Below are positions 11,704 to 24,206 of a DNA stretch of 64,000 bases, piece by piece. How positions within the stretch are numbered: position 1 is the stretch's first letter; every line of letters begins with the position of its first letter. The stretch lies in assembly GCF_051020955.1 (NCBI RefSeq), contig NC_135027.1:8472532-8536531 (forward strand), in the 5' to 3' direction. Under the pieces are notes generated by a model. That model ran no database searches. It was not told the DNA's origin and saw only the letters and a program-made list of their open reading frames with translations. Source of the DNA: Megalopta genalis. Taxonomy: Eukaryota; Arthropoda; Insecta; Hymenoptera; Halictidae. The position numbers were made by a program, and so were the translations under genes.

Positions 11704-11961
11704 CAACATTTAAATACATTTAACATAATATTAAATAAATTTAAATTCTAATGAATTTTTTCACTAGAAGTTTAAATAGAAATTTTCATGTATAACAATT
11801 AAGTTTAATGTAATAATTTCATACAGTATTCTGTATACTCTGCAGGGTGTACAAAATCGCTGCCATAACATTTGCATACTAGAAAACGCTCATCGTGTCA
11901 TTTTTCTAGCAATGAGGTTGCTCAAGGCAGTTTTTATAAGTAAAATGTATTTTAACCACTG

Positions 11962-12327
11962 TTGGTCTATTTTAACGTTGCTTCGAGTAACACAGCTCGT
12001 TTTCACAGCGCAGCTATCGTTCGGAAATCGCATGCAACGAATATCATAGTTCTTAAACGCCTCCCCCGTTCGCTGGATTTAGCACGCGCGGACTATTTGC
12101 TATTTCACAAGTTGAAATTCCAGTGGAAGCGGCGCCACTTTGACTTCATCGAAGATATGCTCGCCGATGCAACGCTTAAGCTGAACGATATTCTGGCAAC
12201 AGACTTCCATATGGAAATTCGGAATCCTTATGAGCGTGCCACTTGGTGCACAGATTTCGAGGGAGAATATGTTACGGCTAAGGAGAAACAGAATGGTTCC
12301 CTGGAAGCTACATTTTTCCAAAGTTAG
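11962..12327 (+). pseudogene. mariner-like transposase C-terminal remnant
   Basis: The predicted peptide resembles the last third of mariner transposases. TARFHSAAIV (residues 11-20) corresponds to the NARPHTAAIV-type block. SLDLARADYLLFHKLK (37-52) corresponds to the SPDLAP.DYFLFPKLK block that holds the last catalytic aspartate (D44 here). FDFIEDMLADATLKLNDI (60-77) and FEGEYV (99-104) match the tail. The second catalytic aspartate of the HDNAR-type motif is replaced (SNTAR). No 5' two-thirds is visible. A possible terminal fragment, CAGGGTGTACAAAAT, lies at 11843. Confidence 0.75.
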
Positions 12328-12329
12328 TA

Positions 12330-14240
12330 GTGAAACATCGTGGAAACGTGACTTTGGCTGTCCAATCATTTATGCAAATATAACAATTCACTTTGCTTAT
12401 CTGTATTACAAAGTCTCAAGTGAATCGATCAATCTTAATAGAGAAGTTATTGCGCATGAAGATCGCATTTTTAAAAACTAAATAAAAGAGTGATTATCTC
12501 AATAAACATTATTAATAAACACATCACTGCCAATACTTCATCAACGTTCTAAAATTCTTTTGATCCTTCTACTTTTTTTAAATATTTTTAATATAAATGT
12601 ATAAAATACGTAGTCTAATGATTATGCTACACGAAAGACGTTATAATCGAATGTAGATAAAAATACTTGAATGACTAATTAGAATCTACATTTTTCTCAG
12701 TTCTGTGTACAGAATCATGGCACCAAGAAATGGTGCATCGAAGAAATTCAGATTTTTATGCGAAACAAAAATTTTTCAAGCAAACTGCAGGACACAAGAG
12801 CCGAATAGAAATTTCTAATAAATAGAAGATAATGTGAAACTTATTATTACACTACTTTCAATTTCTGTTACTCAGTTTCATCATAAATCCATGAAATCCA
12901 CGATCTACTCGGAAACAATTTTTCCTCGATAAAAAACGCATACGGTGAATAGCAAGTTAACTTAGAAAAGTAAACTAACACGAACAAAAGATTCGCGATT
13001 CTATAATTTTCCGGAATGATTTATAATCTGTTTTCCCGAAAGAAAAGATCCGAGATGTTAGCTGCAAGCGCGGTCTCGCTCCCACCGTCAAACCGAACAT
13101 CGTAATCAGTCTAGAGTGATCGCGACAGGTAGGACAGCTATTATGACCGATGGCGCACGTCAGGTCTCGGCCTTGAACAAGCATGCTATAATAAACGCTC
13201 AAATCACTTCGCCGGCTGTTTCTGGCGTGTCTTGTAACCGCGATAAAAGATACGCCGCCATAAAGCCGGGCGCGATTGTTTCGCCGAATATCCGTCGGAA
13301 TTACATGACTTTATAGATTGCCGATAAAATGATGGACGATATATCGTCCGAAACATAGAAATTATAGGGAAACGGTGGGCCGACGCGAGTCGTCGACAAT
13401 ATCGTCGGATCGATGGTATTGGATCGCGACGAATTACGCTCGCAGTCGCCGGAGGATTAAAATTTCGAGACGCGTTGTTCGCTGAATTTTCGGACGAACA
13501 CAGTTCAATTTATATTCGCATAAATCGAGCGAACCGAGGTACGTTGACGGAATAAGTAGCACGAATAAAATTACTCGAAAGCGCGTATCGTCGCAGAGAC
13601 TTTTCACTTCGAATTTCGTGCCGCGCCGCGAGGCGGTCTAAGCATCTAGTTAGTGCGCCAATTTGTAACCAAAGAAATTCTACAAATATTAAGTTTCAGG
13701 TAATTCGCTCAATAATCCGTGCACTCGCGGAAATATCCACGGGAACGTGATCTTCTGAATGGTGTACGAAAAAAATGGGTGCTTCCTCTTTAATTAGATG
13801 CCAGACCGTTGCGTGCTCGTCAATTTCGTGTCTGCATCAAGTCCCCTTCAGATTCCGTTACTCGTTATATAATAAGCTCATTACGCGGCTCGCATAGAAT
13901 CTAATACAACGTCGAATAATTTTCGATCGTTATACGAGTCTTAAGTTATTCGCATTCTAGATTCGTAGCTCAATGGGAGGCGACCAATTACGACAGGATT
14001 TATTGCGGAATCGTAAAGATCGAATCTAGCATGGTAAATTAATCTACTGAAATCGGCGAGCACCATCTGAAATAGCTATCAATAAACATGACTCTAACAC
14101 ACCTCGAAGCTCTACTAAAGCATTTTGCTCCTCTATTCTGAGATAATTTTCGGAACTGCAATAATTTGAAGAAAGTTTCAATTTATGCTGTTTGAGATCA
14201 ACCTTCCGATGTTCGCTTTAACTATTTTGCTAATTATTGC
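12330..14240. other. No gene recognised
   Basis: AT-rich sequence after the mariner remnant, then a more CpG-rich block from about 13000 to 13640. Short open frames (66-83 codons) have no recognisable domains. Confidence 0.55.
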
Positions 14241-14242
14241 TA

Positions 14243-15150
14243 CGATAAATTCTGCTCACTCGAAAAAAATCATTGAAAATTTTTCATCAGGTATTTCGTG
14301 TCTTATAAAATATTTAAAACAATTATCAAATCGAGAAGATATTTATTCTGCGTGCTAAGATAAATTTCACTTACCGGAGAAAATTCTTTTGCAATGAAAA
14401 TTTTTCATTTGGTATTTCGAGTCTTACAAAATATTTAAAACAATTATCAAATCGAGAAGATATTTATTCTACGTGCTAAGATAAATTTCACTTACTCGAG
14501 AAAATTCAATTGCATTGAAAATTGTTCATTTGGTATTTCGTGTCTTATAAAATATTTAAAACAATTATCAAATCGAGAAGATATTTATCTGCGTGCCAAG
14601 ATAAATTTCACTTACTCGAGAAAATTCATTCGCATTGAAAATTTTTCATTTGGTATTTCGAGTCTCACAAAATATTTGTAACAATTATCAAATCGAAAAG
14701 ATATTTATCTGCGTGCTAATATAAATTTTACTTACTGGAGAAAATTCTTTTGCATTGAAAATTTTTCATTTGGTATTTCGAGACTTACAAAATATTTATA
14801 ATAATTATCAAATCAAAAAGATATTATTCTACGTGCTAAGATAAATTTCACTTACTGGAGAAAATTTATTCGCATTGAAAATTTTTCATTTGGTATTTCG
14901 AGACTTACAAAATATTTATAATAATTAACAAATCAAAAGAATATTATTCTACGTGCTAAGATAAATTTCACTTACTCGAGAAAATTCATTCGCATTGAAA
15001 ATTTTGCATTTGGTATTTCGAGTCTCACAAAATATTTGTAACAATTATCAAATCGAGAAGACATTTATTCAGCGTGCCAAGATAAATGTCACTTACTCGA
15101 GAAAATTCATTCGCATCGAAAATTTTTCCACTTGCTACGCCGAGTCGTAT
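14243..15150. repeat. About 120-bp tandem array, 7 to 7.5 copies
   Basis: A unit containing TCATTTGGTATTTCGAGTCT, a TCAAATCGAGAAGATATTTA-like block and GATAAATTTCACTTACTCGA repeats head to tail with a 120-121-bp period. The landmark TTTTCATTTGGTATTTCG recurs near 14282, 14402, 14522, 14642, 14762, 14882 and 15002, with decayed edges. Units differ by scattered substitutions and 1-bp indels. No open frame spans the array. Confidence 0.92.
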
Positions 15151-15871
15151 GAACTATGTACAATGCTTCGCAAGCGTGAAATAAAAATTATGCGAAATTA
15201 GATACCGAGCTCTTACTGCTTTACGGCCGGGACTTCGCGGTAGTTTTTGCGAAACGATCGGACACAATAGAATCCGATCAACGGAGGTAAACGAAAAAGT
15301 CGGACCGACCGAGGCCGCCGACCTGTTTCGTCGTTGCATCAAAAAGTAATTAACGCGCAACGTCCAGGCGAAACATTTTAAAATATGAAGCCGTTTCACG
15401 GTTGCTTTCATGCGGACGCCGGGGCGTCGTATTTCTCTTGAAAATCAGAAGTTCTGCCGCGCGTGTCGACTGCATCCTACGGATCAGAAAAGGTCGAACT
15501 TTATTAATTAAACTCTGTATGTTCTCTCTACTCGGCAGAGTTCTAATTGTCTGCGAATTGGCGTCGTTAGCTACCCTCGAAATCCGAAGGATACGCAAAA
15601 GTGATTCCGATACAGAAATCGTAAATCACGGGGCACAAAGTACGAAGCCAGTTGTCGCGAGCGAGTTAATCGCTTTAGTGAAAAGATTTCCCCTCCGTAC
15701 AGTCGCTATTTATTCGCGCGCTTCCGTTTAGCTTCAAGTAATCTTCTGTTCAATGCGACACTAATTGTCGCAAACCGATTATCTTTAATAGCCTCGGCTT
15801 CCGCGGGAAATCGTGCAAACTGTTAGCCAAGAAATATAGAATATAGTGTAGAGAGTAAATGTTTCAATTAT

Positions 15872-16072
15872 AGTAGATTCTTCCTAATTGACCCTCAGCT
15901 TGGAAACAAAGATGGACGATTGTTCGAGCCTTGCGGCTCGTTTTTATAGTTACCGATCGTCAGGAACCATAAAAATGAGCCTCGAGGCTCGAATAATCGT
16001 ACTTCCCCTTCCCAAATTGTCTATTTTTGTTTCCAAGCTGAGGATTAATTAGGGAGAATTTATTTTACTGTC
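15872..16072. mobile_element. Palindromic MITE, family 2, copy 1 (about 200 bp)
   Basis: The left arm (TTCCTAATTGACCCTCAGCT and on) is complementary to the right arm ending ATTAGGGAGAATTTATTTTACTG. An inner hairpin carries CGAGCCTTGCGGCTCG. The termini are diverged, so the exact ends and the TA duplication are uncertain. It shares TTCGAGCCTTG(C)NGCTCGTTTTTATAG with copies at 18401 and 41917. Confidence 0.75.
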
Positions 16073-18049
16073 GCCTTAAGCTTGCCGCGTAACTTCAGTT
16101 AATTATTTCAGAAGTTTTCTAACCTAAAAATCATTCCAATTTGCAGCATGCTTGGGATCTTTTCGACTGAAAAACATTTTTTATGTAATAAATGTTATGC
16201 GTTCATTGCTGATTGATGGAAAATTTATAAGCAAGTCCCTATAACTGTCTTTTAAAAAATCGTCGTATCGCAAATCCTTAATGTTCGAAATTGAAAGAAC
16301 GATTACAGTGAAAAATTCGAATTTCATTGCAATTTTCAAAGCGCGATATTTAACGATACGCATGATCAGCAAGGTTTTTCAACTTTCGAGACGCTGAATG
16401 CGAACTAGTGTTACAGCGTGCCACGTGGGACATGCAAGTATGCAATTTGGAACACTTGTACATGCTCCTAATTTCGAACAACCCCGCCCGCAAGTACTAA
16501 ACCCCATTACCGATTCGATGTGTTCGAATTCGGTATATACGGGAGTTTACCATACGCTACGGTGACATCAACCCTAATTAGAATTTCGAGTTCTCTTGAC
16601 TATGAATAAATAAATTATGAGCGCAAGGTGTGCAGCCAGCCGCGCCGCACGCGCGAAGTATTAATTTATTCCCGTGGAAGTTCGGATAGTAATTGATTCG
16701 ATCCATTATCGTCTAAATATATTAACGTCCGGAACTTTCTTCATCAGTTTAATATTTGATTAGCGACATCAACAGGAAGCTCGAATTAAACACGCCGCTT
16801 TTAGCGGATTGTAACACTTAATTGTAACGCTTAACCGGTTGGAAGTCTATTAATGGGCGGTCTGAGGCTCGGTCTTAATCGAGATGACGCCTATTAATAT
16901 TCCTTCACCGAAGAATTCGTCGAGAGATTCTTCTAAATTAGGCGATTACCACTGATTGGAAATTATCTTGCATTTGAGGATGGAGGAGAATGAAGCGACG
17001 AGTATGCTATGGTTTATTAACGCCAGATTTACGAAACGCATGAGAAAATGATGTGACCAAATTGTTTAATTTACAATCATTGACATTGTAAAAACAGATT
17101 GTAGGAAATTTATTTAATGAATTTGTTTCATTCGACGTACATTATGATAAAAATCGCTAGAACTCTGACTAAATTAATGCTTGTTGTTTTTATGGAACAA
17201 TATAAATATTAAGTAATGTAAATCTAGTTTTAACTACGAAACACTTATTTAGTAAGATCCATTAAAAAATATTACTTGAAAAGATATTTCAAGCGTCGTA
17301 CCAATTAATATATTACACTTAGCCTTGGATTGGTATTTTATTAACCATTTATTTACGTAATTCTAAATCAACAATGCAATTTTTCGATGACAAAATTCAA
17401 ACGGGAAACGATGCTACGAAGAGTAAATATTACTAATATAAATAAATAAATATTATTATTTAATATTATTATAATTAATATTATTATATTAATATTAATA
17501 TAATAATATATATTAATATTATTATTATAAATATTATATTATGAATAAATATTACTACAATGCCATTTATTTAATTACACGAAACACAATGTTTTAAGAA
17601 ACGTAGAAACGTAGAACACCGTATTTCAATCGTAACGATTTCATCAGCTTCCCGTTTGCTTTCCTTTAAAATGTTGCGAAACAAATGTGAGTTTATTCTG
17701 CGGGTTCCCGATGCAAAGGGGATCAAAGCGAAACATTTCTGCACGGTAATTCCCGTAATAAGAATGAGATCAAAGCGCGGTGTCTTCGCTCGACAAAACG
17801 ATCCGTGGTAAAAAATGGTATTAAAGCAAAATATCTTCGCGCAATAATTTCCCTAATTTGGCTAATTGGTGGAACGATATAATGGGTACCGTTGCGGTTT
17901 ACCTTCGGCACAGTTACACGCGTTTATTGAAACAGTTGCAACTGAACGTTAATCGGATTACCGGCATGAAGCCCCCGCGTTTTGTACGCCATTGAACAGA
18001 GCACGGCAAATACTGTTGTTGACGGCCGTTTGATTTTCTGTACTTCCAG
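16073..18049. other. No gene recognised; probable intron upstream of the CUB exon
   Basis: AT-rich sequence with short (TAA/TTA)-type runs at 17440-17545. It ends in a pyrimidine-biased tract and the acceptor TTCCAG at 18044-18049. I looked for an exon encoding the first half of the CUB domain and did not find one. Confidence 0.5.
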
Positions 18050-18240
18050 GTGCGAAGGTGTGGACTCGTTAGTGGCATACGTACACATAGACGGCAAGAA
18101 GGAGAAAATAGATTCGTTCTGCGGTGAAATGCCACCACGACCTATCATGAGCAACGGACCACAACTTTCCTTGGAATTCCACGGCATCACGTCGTCCCGC
18201 CATTTTCGGGGTTTCAAAGCGATGTATAGTTTCATCGAGA
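18050..18240 (+). CDS. Internal exon encoding the second half of a CUB domain
   Basis: This 191-bp exon is bounded by an acceptor (TTTTCTGTACTTCCAG ending at 18049) and a consensus donor (GTGAGT from 18241). The first base completes a split codon; the exon then reads CEGVDSLVAYVHIDG... FCGEMPPRPIMSNGP... FRGFKAMYSFIE and ends one base into a codon (phase 2 in, phase 1 out). The order of Cys, the acidic VDSLVAYVHI strand, FCG, P..I.SNG, L.LEF and GF.A.YSF is that of the C-terminal half of a CUB domain, an extracellular beta-sandwich module. The Cys in CEG and the Cys in FCG would form the second CUB disulphide. Codons are less AT-rich than the flanks. The parent gene is probably a secreted or membrane CUB protein, perhaps of the SOL-1/Neto receptor-auxiliary type, but one exon cannot decide that. 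The upstream half must be on another exon. Confidence 0.85.
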
Positions 18241-18400
18241 GTGAGTACAATTAATCATTCTATTTATCCATTTGTTTCATTATGCGCGGCTGCAGAAAAC
18301 ATGCTATTGTTATGGAATCAACAGAACACTGGACTGCGGAGAATTGTACGCCCCGTGGCAAAAAGCATACCGACTATTTGTCGTTAACAACCTTCAAATA

Positions 18401-18612
18401 CAGTCATTTCTCCCTAATTCGCGCTCGGATTGCGCACAAAAATGAACAATTTAAGAAGAGCAGAATACGATCATTCGAGCCTTGCTGCTCATTTTTATAG
18501 TTACCAATTGCCAACAATTATAAAAACGAGACAAGACTCGAATAATCGTATCTACTCTTCTCAAATTGTCCATTTTTGTGCAATCTCAGTGCGAATTAGA
18601 GAGAAATCACTG
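18401..18612. mobile_element. Palindromic TA-flanked MITE, family 2, copy 2 (212 bp)
   Basis: Bounded by TA at 18399-18400 and 18613-18614. The left end CAGTCATTTCTCCCTAATTC pairs with the right end, CAGTGATTTCTCTCTAATTC in reverse. Arms of about 90 bp are complementary, including GCACAAAAATG(A/G)ACAATTT. It lies 160 bp downstream of the CUB exon donor, so it is intronic if the exon is real. Confidence 0.88.
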
Positions 18613-19545
18613 TACTATAATTCTACTAAAATTTGTACTTTATTGAAAGAAATCAGGGCCATTGCAACCAGATGGATTAAACAATACAAAATCATTAAAA
18701 TGATATGTGATGAACGATATAAATTGTAGGAATATATTAGAAAAATTACTCGCAAGTACAATGATAAAATTTATTTATTTCTTCGAAGAAGTTTGTTCAC
18801 CCAGTAAAACAATGTCTATGCTTATGCAACGTGCTTTGACAGTCGTTTGACGACATGAACGTGCAATAAATACGTCAACGGGATAATTACATGATCGTAT
18901 ATAGCATGATCGAAGGAATTCAATACAGACGACAGAAGATCCGTTAAACTTTTTATACGTTCAGTGATGCCGTTGAACAATGAAAAATTTGATGCACGCA
19001 ACAGCCCGCGTACAAATTATTTACAAAAATTTATAGACTCATGAATATGTAAAATAATGAATAATAGATGATTCGAAAATAATATTCAGCTGTACGGCTG
19101 GCCCATGATTTGTCAGCAAATACATATAATCAATTAATCGTTGAAAACGTGACTTCGCATGAAACACCGCAGTCCAGTAATATTCTACGTATAATGCACG
19201 TCGAAGGTTTCGCTTCGTTTAAACTATTGCCACTCTTTGAACGCAACAAATATTATCGTTAACTTAACAAGAACCAACGCCCAAGTGTGACACGTCGTAT
19301 TTTTCGACGTTCGCGCATGAGCAACGCGCACACGAAAATATTTGATACGTGTATTTTTGTCCATACCGTATTCGCGCTGAGAGGGTGAAACTACCCTTGA
19401 AACTTCGGTCCGAAAAACCTGGTTTATCATGTGACTCGAAAGCTAATAGAGATAGGAAAAAAAAATATTACGCGGAAAAAATTCTCTGTTATTATGTAAA
19501 GGAAGCCGCTGGCAGACGGTCTTCGACTTTTTGAACAATTTTGCA
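18613..19545. other. No gene recognised; probable intron
   Basis: AT-rich sequence downstream of the CUB exon. I saw no coding-like block or repeat apart from short A tracts near 19458. Confidence 0.5.
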
Positions 19546-19549
19546 CAGG

Positions 19550-19838
19550 AGGAATTGTTGTCGCGAAACTTTTAATTACTGCAGATCAGTAAACGGTGAC
19601 CAATGAGAAGCGAGCTCGCCTAGCGCTAGGCGGTCGAGCCAATCAGCGGAACTAGGCTTCGTCCACTCGTCGGCTCGGCCGCCTTGCGCCAGCCAAGCTC
19701 GCCTCCCATTGGTCACTGTTTTTCGTTAATAACTCGTAAACAAAGCCACGGGTGTCATTTTCGCTAAGGAAAAAGTTACTTCAAATAACCTCAGGAACCT
19801 CTCATTTCCCGGAAGTACCATAATTTTGGGACACCTTG
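19550..19838. mobile_element. Palindromic MITE, family 1, copy 3 (left end decayed)
   Basis: The right arm is clear and ends in TTTTGGGACACCTTG followed by TA at 19839-19840. It shares GACCAATG, TTTTTCGTTAATAACTCG and CCTCAGGAACC with copies at 6522 and 43051. The inner arms still pair (GGTGACCAATGAGAAGCGAG against GCTCGCCTCCCATTGGTCAC). The outer left arm is no longer recognisable, so the left boundary is approximate. Confidence 0.8.
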
Positions 19839-19978
19839 TATATTCCATCTCTTGATTTTTATTTTGCACAAAGATCCGCCGATTAATTGTAATAAAGATG
19901 ACGAAATGTCCAAATAAATTCAGTATTGTTATTCTTATGGAACAACAAACTGCTCGGTAGGTTTAGCATTAATAAATT

Positions 19979-20416
19979 ATGGTTTTCGATATAGCGTGGA
20001 GGATAAATTATCCTTCTCTCTTACCGATAGTTTTCTATGCATTGTTACGATACCTTCCGCTCCATTATTATTTTTGGAAGCATTTAAAGCCTGTATTCGG
20101 CGAGATAACAATCGACAGTGTTGAAACACTTCGTCAGCGTGTCGAACAACGGTGGCTGGAAATCCATGCAACACCGAACCTTTTCGAGCGGGTCAGACAA
20201 TCCATGGTGAGACGTATTTACGCCTGTATTCAAGCTGGAGGTGGCCGCTCCGAGCAATTTCTGCGCAGACAGGTGATCAACTGGTGCAACACAAAAACGG
20301 CTGTAACACCGGAACAGGACATACGTTTCTATGAACTTTTTTTTTTTAGTTACTTTTTGCGTCCCGAATCCACGTCCGCGACAATTCCCTCGTACCGTGA
20401 CTGTTCTACAGAATAA
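19979..20416 (+). pseudogene. Tc1/mariner-superfamily transposase C-terminal remnant
   Basis: The open frame contains YYFWKHLKPVFGE (residues 30-42), VETLRQRVEQRWLEI (48-62) and LFERVRQSMVRRIYACIQAGG (68-88). Together these resemble the end of insect Tc1/mariner (IS630) superfamily transposases, where the motif PLDFFLWGHLK is followed by a helix with LR.RI, then F.RVR.S..RR...CI...GGHFEHLL. The final catalytic aspartate expected in the PLD block is His here (PLHYYFW). The frame runs past the expected C-terminus, and no matching N-terminal part lies upstream. It is therefore a dead fragment. Residues 1-22 and those after about 95 are probably not transposase-derived. Confidence 0.7.
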
Positions 20417-23400
20417 TTAGGCCGACTTGTAAAAATGCGTTAGAACGTACACAGAATGGAACGTTTAATCCTTTTTTGCTCTGAATTATACCGCTGCTAC
20501 CTTTCGCTACTGTTCTCGTTCTGCGCGTCCGTGTCAAGTCTGTCCCATTTTGTCGCACGACAAGCACAAAATAATCCTTCAAGGGTGAACGCGCAAATAG
20601 AGATGCTTTCGTTAATTAAAATTTCATGGAAAATTTGAGCTTTGCTTCGTGCCAACTTTTTAATGAAAGTAATACTCCAACGTACTTCTGAATCACAAAT
20701 GGTTAAATGAGCAAAATGTCTGCGTATTCTCAGGACAAAGTCATAAAAAACGTACTATACAAATTTGTAATTATTAGAGAGGGAACGTATAATTAGTGTG
20801 GATGAGTTAAATTTTGAGTTATGCGAGGTTTGGCGTTTGGTTCATATTAGCAGTTTCGTGACAATGGTACTTTTCAATATTTTTTAATCATAAAGGATTC
20901 AATGAAACTAAATTATGCGATTTTATGTAGCATCAACGTGGAAAGAAATTCTAGCAGACTGACAATATGCGACGGCTAACGCATTGAATTTCACATAATT
21001 TGATTAATAACTCATCAAAGCTATTTTCACAGATCGCACGATAATTCTATTCATTTCTCTGCTAACAGTCATTTATCGTTTCAAAGTTGAAACATTTCTC
21101 GAAGCAAAACGCTCCCGGGAAAACGTCGCTGTACTTTTTTCGTCGAGGGCAAATAAAAAGCTGGCCGCCACAATACGATATCAAAAGTTTGACTCTAAAT
21201 GAACCAAAAAATGCACGCGGGCATCGGACTGCATTACAGAGGTATGCAAATGAAAAATAAGCTTGAGCAGGTATTCCGTTCTGCGGTATTCCGGCGTGCG
21301 GTTGTATTATTAAATAACAGGTGTTCCGTTTTCGTGAGACAAGTTTGGGGAATACGGCATCAGTCTCGACGCACGAAGTTCCTTGAAAATATTGAATAAA
21401 CAATTTCCACGGACCGATAAAATATTTATTCTACTGTACCTATTATGCCACACTCTGTTACTATTTTATACGAGAGTTTAGAAGATATCGGGAGAAATTT
21501 TAAATAGTTAACACACGATCTGAAAGTTATATGACAGACAGAGGAAAACTTCAACTCCGGCTACGAGATATAGAATAATCGCCAAGAATAACCGTTAGCG
21601 ACTAAATTGTCGACCTTTATGCATTTATGAATGCTCCAAGATCTTCGAAATGTATAATTTCAATCAACTGAAGTTATTGATACAAAAATTTTTAGATCCA
21701 CCTATAAATAATGTCGTGTTCATGTGTGCAATGTGTTCAATCGTGTGAATGAACATTGACGCTTTGTTTATAGACGAGATTTATTATTGCATATAATTCT
21801 AATTGAATTTATCAACGTATAGTGTGCCAAAGTAAATTATACCAGATGTTTTTAATAAAACAAAATTTTACTTATGGATATCCCTAATGAAATTTTGTTT
21901 GCTAGAGTATACAAGGAGTACACGAAACTCTTCTGATCTTTCAAAATGGATGTTACACTATCAAAAAAATTAAAATATTCCATTTCAAATGCTCGATCCC
22001 TAATGAATTGTGATTATTGAAAAGATGGAGAATTATTTAACCAGTTTGCTATTACAATCTCTTTGAAAAGTCCGTAAGTTACTATAAATATATGTATACA
22101 ATAATTATACTATAATTATAGCTTGTTTGAATGCAATATTTTTCTGAAACATATAATTTAATGAAATATATCCAAGTATATACTCTTCTTAACCGGTTAG
22201 TTGTCTCTAACGAGTATACTTGTCGAAATCAGTTAACTGGTTAATCAGTATTTCTATAGTTAATTCAAACCACCAGTTCATGTATTTCCTAGCTGATACG
22301 ATCATAATATAGATGAAAGGAAATGTAGTGATTAGCGATGGAATTCGATGGTAAACACATGTCAAAATCCGTGAAATAGAACAAATTAGGAATGGGGTGC
22401 ATAAAATAGAGCACCCTTCAGGAACATCCGATGGGCTCCATAGTTCGGCGGAAACTAATAATATTCGGCTGCCGTGGCACCTCCCTCTTTTGAGGGAATA
22501 GAGAACTCTAATGGAGTGGGGATTCTGAACCGACAAAGGGGGGTCTACCGTTGAAGGAGTATACGTATAGATATACATACGTATAGATATATACGTATGT
22601 ATGTATGTAGAGAGCGTCTTCTCAGTGCATCAACAATTACTCGGTAATAAATTCATGTCTGCAGCGATTTAATATTAACACTTCGGCTGCCGGAGTTTCA
22701 TCGATACTTTTTAAATATCCACACAATCGGACTACGGATTTCTTACTGAATTTTTCAACGGCAACTGCATTTTCAATCGTGATACATTGCGTCACCTCGA
22801 ATTTCATAATTGAATCAGTCCATCTTCGTTTCGGAGAATACTTTAAAACTTTATAACAATGTGCATTTTAATTATCGGTGCACGCACGTTTGTGTCACTG
22901 TTGCCAATTGTTTGGAAGCAACGTTAACTAATATTCAATTACAATAATGTTACCGCTTTTACTAAACTAAACCCGACATTACCGATTTATAAAGTACAAG
23001 GGTTCTCTATCAGCGATGTATAATACATACATTGATTACGATCAAACCATAACATAATCTCAAAACAGAATCACCCTTTGATTGGCGTATTAAATTACAC
23101 AGATTCTATGTAAATGAAGATTCAATTCCGCGCATGAATTTCTATACTGTAGCCATCAAACAAACTAGTGCTGTAAACTGTACCGTTGACAGGATTACGG
23201 GTATCGCGTTCGGTTTAATAATCTTGACAATGAAATTAAGCATTATGACGGCGTTTGATCGATACAATTGTTCGTACAAATTGCTGCAATTTTGTAATCC
23301 ATACTTATATTATTTTCAATCTGTTAAAAATATCAGCAGATGAAATTGTTTTCAATTTAGTTCCTGAAATTATTATTATGTTACACATTTATTACTTATC

Positions 23401-23660
23401 ATTTAATTTATTCTTGCATCCGATACGGAAACATTGTAATTCGCACAAAGATCCGCAGTCACATTAACAACAGAAAGTGACGCAAAATTATCTTGCAAAT
23501 TATCGTTGCAATTTATTATTGATTATCGTTGAAATTTATTATAAATTGTCTTGTAATTTATCAAAACAGTGGAGTCTCTATTGTGTTTGTTAGATCACGA
23601 TGAGAATGAAAAATTAATCAGCAAAATTGCACACAAAAACTAATACATCTGTTACATCAA
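20417..23660. other. No gene recognised
   Basis: Mostly AT-rich. A (TACG/TATG)-type microsatellite lies at about 22560-22613. Three short repeats of GGT(A/G)TTCCG occur at about 21270-21325. Degenerate AATTTATTATNAATT repeats run at about 23485-23560. The 123-codon minus-strand frame at 22207-22578 has no recognisable domain. Confidence 0.5.
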
Positions 23661-23663
23661 TCT

Positions 23664-23679
23664 CCCCCCCCCCCCCCCC
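23664..23679. repeat. Poly-C tract (16 C)
   Basis: An uninterrupted run of 16 cytosines in AT-rich context. Homopolymer length is prone to sequencing error. Confidence 0.95.
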
Positions 23680-23948
23680 ACGAATAATTATGTCAGATTC
23701 TTTTCTTTCTTCCTTTATTCTAAATTAAACTATCGATTGCATAGTCTTTATGAGACAATCCTTAACACTAATTTACTCCTTTCTACACAAATTAATACGA
23801 CGTATAGACACGAAGAGACTGATTCGCACGAAATCATATCTTTATTACTAGACTTTATACTTATTACTCGACTTAATATGGAACAATGAAACCAATTGAA
23901 GAATATAAAAACACTGTTCCATTATTTCGAACTTGCTAGATTTATTAA

Positions 23949-24202
23949 CACATTAAAGGCGGGGGATCTTGACGAAAGTATGCTAGGTAACGCAGCGACC
24001 GCCCCGCCTCGTTTTTCGTCCTAGAGCGGGCGATATTTTGTGTAATCATAAAAAATTTAGACTTATAAAAGTTTATTTAAACTCTTAAAACTAAAAGAAA
24101 TATTAAAAAAGAACTAAACACTAATTACAAAAAATGTTTTAAAGTACATATTTATGAGAAGTCGAGATAAATCGTAGTACTACGACTCCCGCCTTTAATG
24201 TG
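23949..24202. mobile_element. TTAA-flanked MITE, 254 bp
   Basis: The inverted ends CACATTAAAGGCGGG match perfectly over 15 bases. TTAA flanks lie at 23945-23948 and 24203-24206. There is no coding capacity. The flanking sequence joined across the insertion (ATTTATTAACAGAAG) recurs uninterrupted at about 31530, a likely paralogous empty site. Confidence 0.9.
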
Positions 24203-24206
24203 TTAA

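Noticed and set aside
17982..18049. ATG at 17982 as the start of the CUB coding sequence
   Set aside because: The peptide before 18050 does not resemble a CUB domain or signal peptide, and a good splice acceptor ends at 18049. The open frame upstream is fortuitous.
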